From Actinocatenispora sera (GTDB lineage Bacteria > Actinomycetota > Actinomycetes > Mycobacteriales > Micromonosporaceae), in contig NZ_AP023354.1 of the NCBI RefSeq assembly GCF_018324685.1, forward strand, positions 3,782,001 to 3,846,000: a stretch of 64,000 bases of DNA, in the 5' to 3' direction. Each line of letters starts with the position of its first letter. The first letter of the stretch is position 1. The notes beneath the pieces are model-generated. The model searched no databases, was not told the origin of the DNA, and saw only the letters and a list, made by a program, of their open reading frames with translations. Position numbers and translations under genes: made by a program. Positions 33,299 through 42,852 of the stretch are shown here, one piece after another.

Positions 33299-34067
33299 GG
33301 GTTTCGGTGATGGACGGACATCGGGCCCGCGGGTCGCGTTCGGTTAGGGTCACGCTCGCGATGCCGCCGGGTCAACCGCCAAGATTAAGATACAGCGGGC
33401 GCTCCGGCCCCTCGGCCTGGGCGGTCGCGCTGCGCTGGGTGAGCTGGCGACTTCCCTACGTGGGCGTGATCGTGGACGGCGCGTCGCGGAGTGCGACGTT
33501 GGGCCCACGGGGTGCGATTCGGCCCCTCCTCACGGTTGGCTCTCCCAGCTGTTGACGCGCTCGTCGCGTCGCGGGCTCCGAACGTGACGTTGACCGTACC
33601 TTTTGTACGCGTATGCAGTTCGCGCGGGCTCACCGGATCGGCTCGGCGCCGGACGCGCACACGCGGGCCCGCAGTCCCTTCTGCGCGGGCCGTTCGGAAC
33701 CGTCACCGGCCCTCCCGCCGCGCCGCCGGCCCACGATACCCAGATCCACGTCGTGTGTCCGAGCCCGCTGTCGGAGTCCGTGGCGCTCCCGCCGGTCACG
33801 GCCGGAACGTCACCTCCTCGGCGCGCGCCAGCGTCACCGCGTGACGTGCGTACCCGATCGAGCCCAGCACGCGGACTGCAGGTCGATGATCAACAACGCG
33901 CGGTCCGGCACCGGCACATCGTCGCACGCGGGTATCGGCGCCGGCTACGCGAAGTCCCGCCACCGGCCGGCCCGCTCACCGGCGGGCGCCGCCGAACTCG
34001 CCCGTACCGCCCTCGCCGCGCCCGACTGACCGCGGGGCGGCCGGCCGGTGTGGTGCAGGATGGGCGG
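33299..34067. other. Long region without a recognisable gene
   Basis: 769 bp between the polymer island and phzF. Minus-strand TTGACC (33370-33375) may belong to a promoter for the leftward operon. On the plus strand TTGACC (33590-33595), 16 bp, TATGCA (33612-33617) is promoter-like, with GTAC-5 bp-GTAC (33596-33608) inside the spacer. ORFs such as 33613-34029 have poor composition (runs of Arg/Pro/Ser) and no domain. Could hold a small RNA or a decayed gene. Confidence 0.45.
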
Positions 34068-34940
34068 ATGGAATTCGGCTACGTGGACGTCTTCGCGACG
34101 GCGCCCTTCACCGGCAACCCCGCCACCGTCGTGCTGGACGCCGACGACGCGGACGAGGCGACCATGCGCGCGGTGGCCCGCGAGTTCAACCAGTCCGAGA
34201 CCGCGTTCGTCCTGGCCGGCGCGGCGGGGGCCGACTGGCGGCTACGGGCGTTCACCCCGACCGGAGCGGAGGTGTACGGCGTCGGCCACTTCGCGCTCGG
34301 CGCCGCGGCGCTGCTCGCCGAGCGTGGCCGGCTGCCGGCCGGCCGCACCGGCTACGTGCAGCAGATCGGGACCGGCAGCTACCCGACCGAGGTGACGGCG
34401 GCCGGTGACGGCCGGGCCACGGTGACGATCGGCCAGGCGGCGCCCGAGTTCGGCGGCGTGGTCGCCGACCGTACCGCGCTGGCCGCCGCGCTCGGCCTCG
34501 ATCCGGCCGACCTGGCGCCGGACGGCATCGCCGAGGTGGTGTCCACCGGCGCCGGGCATCTGCTCGTCCAGGCGGTCGACCGGGCCGCCGTCGACCGGAT
34601 CCGGCCGGTACCCGAGCGGTTGCTGCCGGTGCTCGACGCGGTCGGCGGGGAGGGCTGCGCGGTGTTCAGCCTCGATCCGGCCGAGCCGGACGCGCACGCG
34701 CACCTGCGCTTCGTCAACCCGCGGATGGGCATCGACGAGGACCCGGCCACCGGTACCGCGGCCGGCCCGCTCGCGGTGGTACTGGTCCGGGACGGGCTGG
34801 TCGATCCGGCGCGCCCGGTGGTCGTCGCGCAGGGACACTCCGTCGGCCGGCCCAGCCGGCTCACGGTCCAGGTGGCCGGTGACACCGTCCGGCTCAGCGG
34901 TACCGGCCTGGTCGTCGCCGCCGGGTCGTTGCGCCGCTGA
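34068..34940 (+). CDS. PhzF-family protein
   Basis: 290 residues, the normal size for the PhzF/DapF-fold isomerase-like family. The start MEFGYVDVFATAPFTGNPAT is the family hallmark. EFNQSETAFVL contains the catalytic Glu, and RLRAFTPTGAEVYGVGHFAL follows; the second half-domain has GIDEDPATGTAAGPLAV. Some members isomerise an intermediate of phenazine synthesis, but most have no known substrate and there are no other phenazine genes here. Convergent with sucB across an 18-bp-stem hairpin. Confidence 0.93.
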   Translation: MEFGYVDVFATAPFTGNPATVVLDADDADEATMRAVAREFNQSETAFVLAGAAGADWRLRAFTPTGAEVYGVGHFALGAAALLAERGRLPAGRTGYVQQIGTGSYPTEVTAAGDGRATVTIGQAAPEFGGVVADRTALAAALGLDPADLAPDGIAEVVSTGAGHLLVQAVDRAAVDRIRPVPERLLPVLDAVGGEGCAVFSLDPAEPDAHAHLRFVNPRMGIDEDPATGTAAGPLAVVLVRDGLVDPARPVVVAQGHSVGRPSRLTVQVAGDTVRLSGTGLVVAAGSLRR

Positions 34941-35011
34941 CCATCGCGCTGCATCCACCCGGCGGCGGTGATCCCGCGCCGTCGACCGGTCGTGGCGAAC
35001 CGAGGGCGAAC

Positions 35012-35053
35012 GCCGCCGGGGCGGCCCGCACTGCGGCGGGCCGCCCCGGCGGC
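35012..35053. terminator. 18-bp-stem hairpin between phzF and sucB
   Basis: Arms 35012-35029 and 35036-35053 are perfectly complementary (18 bp, entirely G/C apart from the loop), 6-nt loop ACTGCG. It lies between convergent genes and is a strong candidate bidirectional terminator. Confidence 0.75.
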
Positions 35054-35089
35054 TGGATCGGGTGTCGGTTGGCTGTCCCCACCGGCCTC

Positions 35090-36960
35090 CTACAGGCCGA
35101 GCGAGGACTCGAAGTCGCCGGCCTCCAGCCGCTCCTTGACCGTGGCCAGGTAGCGGGCCGCGTCGGCACCGTCGACCAGCCGGTGGTCGTACGACAGGGA
35201 AAGGTAGACCATCGAGCGCGGCACGATGATCTCGCCCAGGTTCGCGTCGTCGACCACCACCGCCCGCTTCACCACGGCGCCGGCACCGAGCATCGCCACC
35301 TGCGGCTGCGGGAAGATCGGCGTGTCGAACAGGACGCCGACGCTGCCGGTGTTGGTCAGCGTGAAGGTACCGCCGGCCAGGTCGTCCGGGCTGACCGTGT
35401 TGTCGCGGGTGCGCCCGGCCAGGTCGGCGATGTGCCGGGCCAGGCCGGCCAGGTTGAGGTCACCGGCGTTGTGGATGACCGGCACGATCAGCCCACGGTT
35501 GGTGTCCACGGCGATCGCCAGGTTCTCGGTGTCGTGGTAGGTGACCGTCTTCTGCTCGGTGTCGATCGACGCGTTGAGCTTCGGGTGCTCCCGCAGCGCC
35601 TCGACCGCGGCCATCGCGAAGAACGGCAGGAACGTCAGCTTGACCCCGTGCCGCGCCAGGAACTCGTCCTTGGCCCGGGCGCGCAACTGCGCGATCCGGG
35701 TCACGTCGACCTCGATCACCGTGGTCAGCTGCGCCGCGGTCTGCAGCGACTCGACCATCCGCTTCGCGATGACCTGCCGCATCCGGGGCAGCTTCTCGGT
35801 CCGGCCGCGCAGCGGGCTCGGCGCCGCAGTGGGCGCCGCCGGTGCCGAAGCCGCCGCCGGCGCGGCCGGCTTCGCGGCCGCCCGCTTCTTCGCCTCGGCG
35901 GCGTCCAGCACGTCCTGCTTGCGGATCCGGCCACCGACACCGGTGCCGGACAGCGACCCGAGGTCGATGTCGTGCTCGGCGGCGAGCTTGCGCACCAGCG
36001 GCGTGACATAGCCGGACGGACCGTCGCCGCTCGGCTGCTGGCCGGTCGAGGCGGGCTGCTCCACCTGCGGCGATGCCGCCGGCGCGGTCTGCTGCACGGG
36101 CTCCGCGGTCTGCGCCCGCTGGACGGGCTGGCTCGGCGCGACCGGCTGGGCCGGTGCGGGCGTCGCCGCAGCGGGCTGGCCGGCCGGTTCGCTCGGCGCC
36201 GGCTGGCTAGGCGCGGGCTGGCTCGGCGCGACCGGCTGGGCCGGTGCGGGCTGGCTCGGCGCGGGCTGGCTGGGCGCTGCCGACGGCGAACCCGAACCGA
36301 CGATCGCCAGGACGGTGCCGACGTCGACGGTCTCGTCCTCCTGCACCTTGATGTCCAGCACGGTGCCGGCGGCCGGCGACGGGATCTCGGTGTCGACCTT
36401 GTCGGTGGACACCTCCAGCAGCGGCTCGTCCACCTCGACGGATTCGCCGACCTGCTTCAACCACCGGGTCACGGTGCCCTCGGTGACCGACTCGCCCAGT
36501 GCCGGCATCGCCACCTCGGTGCCCTCGGCGGCGCCGCCGGTCGGCGCCGGCGCCGCGGCCGGCTGCTCGGGCTGCGCCGGTGCCGCGGCGGGCTGCGCCG
36601 GCTCGGGGGACTGCGCCGGCTCGGGGACTGCTCTGGCGCGGCGGGCTGCGCCGCCTCGGGTGCCGGCTGCTCGGACGGCGCCTGCTGCGGTTCCGCGGCC
36701 GGCTGTGCCGGAGCGGACTCGCCGTCGCCGGAGATCTGCGCCAGCTCGGCGCCCACGTCGACGGTCTCGTCCTCGGGTACGACGATGCGGGACAGCACGC
36801 CGGCGGCCGGCGACGGGATCTCGGTGTCGACCTTGTCGGTGGAGACTTCGAGCAGCGGCTCGTCGACCTCCACCCGGTCGCCCTCCTGCTTGAGCCACCG
36901 GGTGACGGTGCCCTCGGTGACGCTTTCTCCGAGCTGCGGCATGGTGACCGAGGTCGGCAT
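35090..36960 (-). CDS. sucB: Dihydrolipoamide succinyltransferase (2-oxoacid dehydrogenase E2), apparent frameshift
   Basis: E2 core of the 2-oxoglutarate (or a related 2-oxoacid) dehydrogenase complex. The product would be ~623 residues if read through. Two nearly identical lipoyl domains ([20 protein letters not shown] and [13 protein letters not shown], each with the lipoylated Lys in [17 protein letters not shown]) are joined by Ala/Pro linkers, then an E3/E1-binding domain ([18 protein letters not shown]) and the catalytic domain with [16 protein letters not shown]. The first lipoyl domain is in a different frame from the rest. The shift falls in the first linker: 36623-36626 has four G where the adjacent repeat (36605-36609) has five. 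Either a sequencing/assembly error or a real one-base deletion. Partners: lpdA just upstream, lipA/lipB. Confidence 0.9.
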
Positions 36961-37013
36961 GGGTAGGACTCCTCGCTTGCGATTCTTCGCTGGGGCGTCG
37001 AACTCGGGCGCGC

Positions 37014-38402
37014 TCAGCTGTGGACGTGCAACGGCTTGCCGGCGAGCGCCATGTGTGCCTCGCCGAGCGCCTCGTTCTGGGTCGGGTGCATGTGGACGAA
37101 CGGAGCGACGTCGGACGGGAACGCCTCCCAGTTGTAGATCAACTGTGCCTCACCGATCAGCTCACCGACCCGGGAACCCACCATGTGGATACCCACGACC
37201 GGCCCGTCGCTGGCCCGGACCAGTTTGACGAAGCCCTGGGTCTTGAGGATCTGGCTCTTGCCGTTGGCGCCCAGGTTGTAGGTGAGAGTCTCCACCCCGT
37301 CGGCCCCGTACCGCTCGCGGGCTGCGGTTTCGGTGAGCCCCACCGAGGCGACCTCCGGTTCGCAGTAGGTGACCCGCGGGATGCCGGTCTCGTCGATCGG
37401 CCGCGGAGCGAGGCCGGCGATGTCCTCGGCGACGAAGATGCCCTGCTGGAAACCCCGGTGCGCGAGCTGCAGGCCGGGCACGATGTCGCCCACCGCGTAC
37501 ACCCCGGGCAGGTTGGTGCGCAGCCGCTCGTCGGTGGGCACGTACCCGCGGTCCATGGTCAGACCGAGCTGCTCGAACCCGAGGTCGGCGGTGACCGGGC
37601 CGCGCCCCACCGCGACCAGCAACACGTCCGCGTCGAACGTCGTGCCGCCCTCGACGCTGACCCGCACGCCGTCGGTGGTCTTCTCGACTCCGGTGAACGG
37701 GCTGCCGGTGACGTAGCCGATGCCACGGCGGCGGAACGCGCGCTCGACCGCCTTCGACACGTCCTCGTCCTCGGCCGCGACCAGCCGGGGCAGCGCCTCG
37801 ACGATCGTCACGTCGACCCCGAACGAGCGCCAGGCGCTGGCGAACTCGACCCCGATCACGCCGCCGCCCAGGATCACCGCCCGCTCCGGCAGCCGGTCCA
37901 GCGACAGCGCGTGCTCGGAGGTGATCACCCGATCGCCGTCCACGGCGAGCCCGGGCAGCGACTTCGAGTACGACCCGGTCGCGAGCACCACGTGCCGGCC
38001 GGTGACGCGCCGGCCGTCGACGTCCACGGTGTCCGGGGCGACCAGCCGGCCGGTGCCCTCGATCGTGGTGATGCCGCCGCGCGCGGCCAGCGTCGACTGC
38101 AATCCCTTGTACAGCCGGGTGACGACACCGTCCTTGTACTTGTTGACGCCGGCCATGTCGATGCCGTCCAGGCTGGCCCGCACGCCGAACTGGGCCGCCT
38201 CGCGGGCGGCGTCGGCGACCTCGCCGGCGTGCAGCAGCGCCTTGGTCGGGATGCAGCCGCGGTGCAGGCAGGTGCCGCCGACCTTGTCCTGCTCGACGAC
38301 CGCGACGGTCAGCCCGAGGCTGCCGGCGCGCAGCGCGGTCGCGTACCCGCCGCTGCCGCCACCGAGGACGACCACGTCATAGCTGTCGGTTGCCTCGCTC
38401 AC
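37014..38402 (-). CDS. lpdA: Dihydrolipoyl dehydrogenase (E3)
   Basis: FAD enzyme that reoxidises dihydrolipoyl groups on E2, passing electrons to NAD. It has 462 residues. FAD motif [18 protein letters not shown]; redox-active disulfide [20 protein letters not shown] motif [17 protein letters not shown]-terminal [14 protein letters not shown] with the active-site His-Glu. The GTG at 38402 is preferred (GGGAG 5 nt upstream, then the family start [10 protein letters not shown]) over an ORF start 54 bp further up. Lies 53 bp upstream of sucB in the same direction, so probably one operon. Confidence 0.96.
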   Translation of the reverse strand: MSEATDSYDVVVLGGGSGGYATALRAGSLGLTVAVVEQDKVGGTCLHRGCIPTKALLHAGEVADAAREAAQFGVRASLDGIDMAGVNKYKDGVVTRLYKGLQSTLAARGGITTIEGTGRLVAPDTVDVDGRRVTGRHVVLATGSYSKSLPGLAVDGDRVITSEHALSLDRLPERAVILGGGVIGVEFASAWRSFGVDVTIVEALPRLVAAEDEDVSKAVERAFRRRGIGYVTGSPFTGVEKTTDGVRVSVEGGTTFDADVLLVAVGRGPVTADLGFEQLGLTMDRGYVPTDERLRTNLPGVYAVGDIVPGLQLAHRGFQQGIFVAEDIAGLAPRPIDETGIPRVTYCEPEVASVGLTETAARERYGADGVETLTYNLGANGKSQILKTQGFVKLVRASDGPVVGIHMVGSRVGELIGEAQLIYNWEAFPSDVAPFVHMHPTQNEALGEAHMALAGKPLHVHS

Positions 38403-38622
38403 GTCATCTCCCGCCTCACCGTGCCGCAACGTTGCGTGCCCCGGCCATCTTGGCATCCGGACACGAACGCCCGTTCATGAGTCTCGTCATAGCGGTCGGC
38501 TCGACCCCGATGGGGTTGTTCCGGCCGGTATGCGGTGTTGTCGACGTGCGGCGAGCGCTGGGCCGTTCGCTGGCCGTACGCTGTGCGGCGACCGTGCTGG
38601 GTACGGCGAAGGAGGAGGAACG

Positions 38623-38943
38623 GTGGGACGGTTCGGGCGGCGCGTTCAGCGCGGTCGCGGAGTACGGGCCGAGCGGGCCGCGGATCCGGCGGACGTGGCG
38701 CACCTGGAACGGTTCGTGGCCAGTCGCATCGGCGTCGAGGCATACCTGGAGCCGGCGACGTTGATGACCGGGCAGACGGTGATCCTGATCGGGCACGACG
38801 GTGAGTGGACCCGCCGGCGCCTCACCCATCCCGCCGCCCTCGCCTTCGGCCGCCGCGTCGGCATCCCCGTGTACGACGTCGGCAAGCTCGGCTACCCCCA
38901 ACGCATGCGCGACTACAACGCCCGCCAACGCACCTCCCACTGA
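38623..38943 (+). CDS. Small conserved-type protein, oxidoreductase-like
   Basis: 106 residues. A basic N-terminus (GRFGRRVQRGRGVRAER) is followed by DVAHLERFVASRIGVEAYLEPATLMTGQTVILIGHDGEWTRRRL and GIPVYDVGKLGYPQRMRDYN. This sequence type is found next to pepA/lpd in streptomycetes and relatives, where it is usually called oxidoreductase or hypothetical; I know no proven function. GTG at 38623 after GGAGGAGGA. Confidence 0.75.
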   Translation: MGRFGRRVQRGRGVRAERAADPADVAHLERFVASRIGVEAYLEPATLMTGQTVILIGHDGEWTRRRLTHPAALAFGRRVGIPVYDVGKLGYPQRMRDYNARQRTSH

Positions 38944-39237
38944 ACCTGGTGAGTCACCTCTCTGCGCCGAGGTGAACCCGAAGCGCCGGCCCCGCTCAGC
39001 GTGCGTTCGGAGTGCTGGCGCAAAGGCCAGAACCGGGGAACCGGCCCGGCCTTCCCACCACGACAACGCCCGCCTCGCAACGCATCGAGTCGCCTCGCGT
39101 CCGGGCGGCACGCGGGTGGGGGTTGGTTTGGTGTGGCGGGCTTGGCGGCGATGGGTAGGCCGTACCGACACCCTGTAGTTCCGAGGCGGGCCAGGCGGGG
39201 TCAGGATCTCGTCTCTGGTTTTCCGGTGGGGGATTGT

Positions 39238-39259
39238 CAAGGGGGCGGCTGCCCCCTTG
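39238..39259. terminator. Hairpin 1, pepA 3' region
   Basis: CAAGGGGGC-GGCT-GCCCCCTTG, a perfect 9-bp stem with a 4-nt loop. Probable bidirectional transcription terminator in a convergent gap. Confidence 0.65.
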
Positions 39260-39271
39260 ATGGGGAGGGGT

Positions 39272-39299
39272 GTGGGGAGGGGCGAAGCCCGCTCCCCAC
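39272..39299. terminator. Hairpin 2, pepA 3' region
   Basis: Outer arms GTGGGGAG/CTCCCCAC and inner GGGC-GAA-GCCC form an almost continuous 12-bp stem with a GAA triloop and one unpaired base. Thirteen bases from hairpin 1; the two together look like a tandem terminator. Confidence 0.65.
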
Positions 39300-39402
39300 G
39301 GTTCCCCCACGAGGGGTGAAAAGAGAAAACAGAGGTGGCCTTTACCCCAGCACCCCCGGCAGCGCTTCGGGAGCACCTCAGCGCAAGAGGTGGACCCCCG
39401 CC

Positions 39403-40893
39403 TCAGCCGTTCTCAGCGACGTCGCCGACCAGCTCGACCAACGTACGAAGCGGAACGGCGGTGGCGCCCTTCGGCAGGTAGCCGTACTCCTCGGACTCGT
39501 GGTACGCGGGCCCGGCCACGTCCAGGTGCGCCCAGTCGACGCCGTCGGCGACGAACCGGGAGAGGAAGTAGCCGCCCTGCAGCATGTGGCCGGAGCGGTC
39601 CATCCCGGTGGCGACCTGGGACAGGTCCGCGACGTCGGAGGTCATCAGCTTGGCGATCTCCTCCGGCAGCGGCATCGGCCACATCGGCTCGCCGACCCGC
39701 TCGCCGGCCGCGCGTACCCGCTCGTGCAGCGACTCGGAGCCCATCACGCCGCCGATCCGGTTGCCCAGCGAGGTGACCTGGCCGCCGGTGAGGGTGGAGG
39801 TCTCGAACAGGTAGTCGGGGTCGTCCTCGCAGGCCCGGGCGATCGCGTCGGCGAGCACCATCCGGCCCTCGGCGTCGGTGTTGAGCACCTCGACCTTCGT
39901 CCCGGAGTACATGGTGACGACGTCGCCCGGCCGGTACGCGGAGCCGGACGGCATGTTCTCCGCCATCGGCAGGTACGCGACGACCTCGACCTTGGGCTTG
40001 AGCGCGGCGATGGCGAGCATGGCGCCGGCGACCGCGGCGGCGCCGGCCATGTCGCTCTTCATCTCCCACATGCCCTTGGGCGGCTTGATCGACAGGCCGC
40101 CGGTGTCGAACGTGATGCCCTTGCCGACCAGCGCCACCTTCGCCGTGGCCTTGCCGCGCGGCGAGTACGCCAGCCGGACCAGCCGGGGCGGCTTGGCGGA
40201 GCCGAGCCCGACCGCGAGGATGCCACCGTAGCCGCCCTTGCGCAGCGCCTTCTCGTCGAGTACCTCGACCGCGAGGCCGGCCTTGGTGGCCGCCTTCGCC
40301 ACCGTGTCGGCGAACGCCGGCGGGTGCAGGTCGTTGCCGGGGGTGTTGACGCAGTCGCGGGTGAAGGTGGCCGCGTCGGCGAGCGCGGTGGCCCGCTTCA
40401 GCTCCGCCCGCGCCGCCTTGTCCTTCGCGTCCGGCACGAGCAGCACGATCTTCGCCACCGGTGCCCGGTCGGCGCCGGACGCCGCGCGGTAGCGGGTGAA
40501 CCGGTACCCGCCGAGGGCGGCGCCCTCCGCGGCCGGCCGCAGCGCCGGCAGTGCCAGCGCGACGGTGGCCGACCCGGCCAGGGCGCGGGCCGCGGCACCG
40601 GCGGCCCGGCGTACCGCCTCGTCGTCGGCGGCGTCGGCCGGGCCCAGCCCGACCGCGGCGACCAGCGGCGCCGGCACCGTACCGAGGCTGGCCAGCCGCG
40701 TCACCTCGCCGACCGCACCGGTGGCGCCGAGCAGGACCAGCGTGTCGACCAGCCGGTGGTCGAAGGCGGCGTCCAGCTCCACCGCGCCGGGCGCCAGCGT
40801 CGGCGCGCCGGCGGCCGACTGGTACAGCCCGACGACGACGGCGTCGGTGGACAGACTGGCAGGGTTGGTGTCGGCGAGAGCAAGCGAACTCAC
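39403..40893 (-). CDS. pepA: Leucyl aminopeptidase (M17)
   Basis: Dizinc cytosolic aminopeptidase, hexameric in known members, removing N-terminal residues from peptides. It has 496 residues. The catalytic C-terminal domain has KGITFDTGGLSIKPPKGMWE (metal Lys/Asp), the family signature NTDAEGRMVLADA, and TLTGGQVTSLG. The N-terminal ~170 residues form the macro-like domain. Its position next to lpdA/sucB and gcvT matches the conserved actinobacterial order. Confidence 0.96.
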   Translation of the reverse strand: MSSLALADTNPASLSTDAVVVGLYQSAAGAPTLAPGAVELDAAFDHRLVDTLVLLGATGAVGEVTRLASLGTVPAPLVAAVGLGPADAADDEAVRRAAGAAARALAGSATVALALPALRPAAEGAALGGYRFTRYRAASGADRAPVAKIVLLVPDAKDKAARAELKRATALADAATFTRDCVNTPGNDLHPPAFADTVAKAATKAGLAVEVLDEKALRKGGYGGILAVGLGSAKPPRLVRLAYSPRGKATAKVALVGKGITFDTGGLSIKPPKGMWEMKSDMAGAAAVAGAMLAIAALKPKVEVVAYLPMAENMPSGSAYRPGDVVTMYSGTKVEVLNTDAEGRMVLADAIARACEDDPDYLFETSTLTGGQVTSLGNRIGGVMGSESLHERVRAAGERVGEPMWPMPLPEEIAKLMTSDVADLSQVATGMDRSGHMLQGGYFLSRFVADGVDWAHLDVAGPAYHESEEYGYLPKGATAVPLRTLVELVGDVAENG

Positions 40894-41027
40894 GCGAAGC
40901 CTCCGTAACGGTCACAGGGGTGACCACGTCGTTGTGGCGGTACCCGGATCGCGGTGCGTCGTGACGCCGTCGCGGCCGGGCCGGAGTCGATGCTAGAGGT
41001 CGACGGCCGGCGGGTAGGTTGCCACCC

Positions 41028-42131
41028 ATGACCGACCTCAAGCATTCTCCGTTGCACGACCGGCACCGGGCGCTCGGTGCGAAGTTCGCAGCGTTCGGTG
41101 GCTGGGAGATGCCCCTGGAGTACGCCGGTGGCGGCGTGCTGGCCGAGCACAATGCGGTGCGCAACACGGTCGGCGTGTTCGACGTGTCGCATCTGGGCAA
41201 GGCGACGGTGCGCGGCGCCGGGGCGGTCGAGTTCGTCAACTCCTGCCTGGCCGGCGATCTGGACAAGATCACCGCCGGCCAGGCGCAGTACACGTTGTGC
41301 TGTGACGACGCGACGGGGGGAGTGGTCGACGACCTGATCGCGTACCGGTTCGCCGACGACGACGTGTTCCTCATCCCGAACGCGGCGAACACGGCCGAGG
41401 TGGTGCGCCGGCTGGCCGCCGCGGCGCCGGACGGCATCGAGGTCACCAACCGGCATGAGGACTACGCGATCATCGCGGTCCAGGGCCCGATGTCGGCCGA
41501 CCTGCTCGCCCGGCTCGGCGCGCCGACCCGGCACGGGTACATGAGCTTCGAGCAGGGCACGATCGGCGGCCGGCCGCTGGTCGTCTGCCGCACCGGCTAC
41601 ACCGGCGAGCACGGGTACGAGCTGGTCGTCGAGGCGCACTACGCGGGTGCGGTGTGGGATGCGCTGGTGGAGGAGGGTGCCGACCTCGCGGTCCGGCCGG
41701 CCGGGCTCGCCGCGCGCGACACGCTGCGTACCGAGATGGGGTACCCGCTGCACGGGCAGGACCTGTCCATGCAGATCAGCCCGGTGCAGGCGCGGGCCGG
41801 CTGGGCGGTCGGCTGGAAGAAGCCGGCGTTCTGGGGGCGGGACAAGCTGCTCGCGGAGAAGGAGGCGGGCCCGGCCCGGCGGTTGTGGGGGCTGTCGGCC
41901 GCGGGCAAGGGCATCCCGCGCCCCGGCATGGCCGTGTACGTGGGGGAGCAGCAGGTCGGTGTGGTCACCTCGGGCACGTTCTCCCCGACGTTGAAGCGCG
42001 GGATCGGCCTGGCGCTGCTGGACACCGCCGCCGGGCTGGACTCCGGTGCCGAGGTGGAGGTGGACGTCCGCGGCCGGCGGGCGCCGATGAAGGTGGTCAA
42101 ACCGCCATTCGTGCCGTCCTCGGTGAAATGA
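41028..42131 (+). CDS. gcvT: Aminomethyltransferase, glycine cleavage T protein
   Basis: Transfers the methylene group from aminomethyl-lipoyl H protein to tetrahydrofolate, releasing ammonia. It has 367 residues. Start [20 protein letters not shown], then [20 protein letters not shown] and the folate-binding region ([26 protein letters not shown]). The C-terminal barrel has [20 protein letters not shown]. Two in-frame starts are possible; ATG at 41028 gives the usual N-terminus. No glycine riboswitch pattern was seen upstream. Overlaps the next gene by 4 bp. Confidence 0.96.
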   Translation: MTDLKHSPLHDRHRALGAKFAAFGGWEMPLEYAGGGVLAEHNAVRNTVGVFDVSHLGKATVRGAGAVEFVNSCLAGDLDKITAGQAQYTLCCDDATGGVVDDLIAYRFADDDVFLIPNAANTAEVVRRLAAAAPDGIEVTNRHEDYAIIAVQGPMSADLLARLGAPTRHGYMSFEQGTIGGRPLVVCRTGYTGEHGYELVVEAHYAGAVWDALVEEGADLAVRPAGLAARDTLRTEMGYPLHGQDLSMQISPVQARAGWAVGWKKPAFWGRDKLLAEKEAGPARRLWGLSAAGKGIPRPGMAVYVGEQQVGVVTSGTFSPTLKRGIGLALLDTAAGLDSGAEVEVDVRGRRAPMKVVKPPFVPSSVK

Positions 42132-42484
42132 TGGCCGGTGCCACGTTCGAGCAGGTCCGTGGGATCGCGCTCGGGCTGCCCGGCGCCGAGGAGGTCAGTA
42201 CCTGGGGCACCGAAACGGTGTTCCAGGTCGGCGGAAAGATGTTCGCGGTGGCCGCACCGGACGAACCGCACGCCACGGTCAAGTCGACCCCGGACGAGCA
42301 GGCGTCGCTGGTGGCGCGCGACCCCGACACGTACGCGGTGGCGCCGACGACCGGCCGGTTCGGCTGGGTACGGGTCGAGCTGGCCCGGGTGGACCCCGCC
42401 GCGCTGCGGGCGCTGCTGGTCGCGGCCTGGCGGGCGGCCGCCCCGCGCCGCCTGACCACCGGCTACGACACCGAACCGACCTGA
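42128..42484 (+). CDS. MmcQ/YjbR-family protein
   Basis: 118 residues with the YjbR fold pattern: [35 protein letters not shown], and [23 protein letters not shown]. Members are double-wing DNA-binding-like proteins of uncertain function. Starts within the gcvT stop (ATGATG), so it is translationally coupled; which of the two ATG codons is used cannot be decided. Confidence 0.88.
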   Translation: MMAGATFEQVRGIALGLPGAEEVSTWGTETVFQVGGKMFAVAAPDEPHATVKSTPDEQASLVARDPDTYAVAPTTGRFGWVRVELARVDPAALRALLVAAWRAAAPRRLTTGYDTEPT

Positions 42485-42522
42485 CCCGTTGCCTGCGGAA
42501 GCAGCGGGAGAAGGCGGAGCGG

Positions 42523-42813
42523 GTGTTGCGGCGCGACAGCGCCGGTCTGGGCGCGGCGATCGACGCGGTCGACCTGGCCGCGCTTGCCGGCCAGCTGCGC
42601 GACGGCGCGTACGACCGTAACGGTGCGGCGCTCAGCGCCGCGTTCAGTGCCGCGTTCGACGAGCTGTTCGAGGTGGTCACGGCGGACGACTTCCCGGCCG
42701 GTCACGCCGGGTACGGCTGGGCCGTGATCGGCAGCAACCCGTTCCAGGTGGTCCTCAACGACGGTGCGTACAACCTCACCACCCGCGCCGAGGTGTGGTG
42801 GCGCGCCGACTGA
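42523..42813 (+). CDS. Small hypothetical protein, 96 residues
   Basis: MLRRDSAGLGAAIDAVDLAA, then DELFEVVTADDFPAGHAGYGWAVIGSNPFQVVLNDGAYNLTTRAEVWWRAD. The composition is balanced and the aromatic C-terminus looks like a real domain, but I cannot name it. GTG at 42523 with GGAG a few bases upstream; the frame stays open upstream (RKQREKAERV), so an earlier non-ATG start is possible. Follows the YjbR gene by 38 bp. Confidence 0.6.
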   Translation: MLRRDSAGLGAAIDAVDLAALAGQLRDGAYDRNGAALSAAFSAAFDELFEVVTADDFPAGHAGYGWAVIGSNPFQVVLNDGAYNLTTRAEVWWRAD

Positions 42814-42852
42814 CCGAACCGAGCCGGGCCGGATCGGTGTGCAGCCGTGGGG

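Larger units (their letters stand above)
38944..39402. other. Convergent intergenic region, no gene
   Basis: 459 bp between the convergent 106-aa gene and pepA. Open frames here have low-complexity composition. Two tight hairpins lie near the pepA side (39238-39259 and 39272-39299). Confidence 0.55.

Noticed and set aside
33613-34029. Possible 138-residue gene in the gap before phzF
   Set aside because: Composition is Arg/Pro/Ser-rich noise, there is no ribosome binding site, its start overlaps the promoter-like -10, and there is no recognisable domain.
35090-36898. sucB as two separate genes
   Set aside because: The two pieces join within one repeated linker that differs by a single G; together they give the standard two-lipoyl-domain E2, so one gene with a frameshift is more economical.
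38990-39400. Small proteins in the gap before pepA
   Set aside because: ORFs on both strands are low-complexity and cross two strong hairpins; treated as terminator region.
40894-41027. Glycine riboswitch upstream of gcvT
   Set aside because: The 130-bp leader shows none of the conserved glycine aptamer cores.
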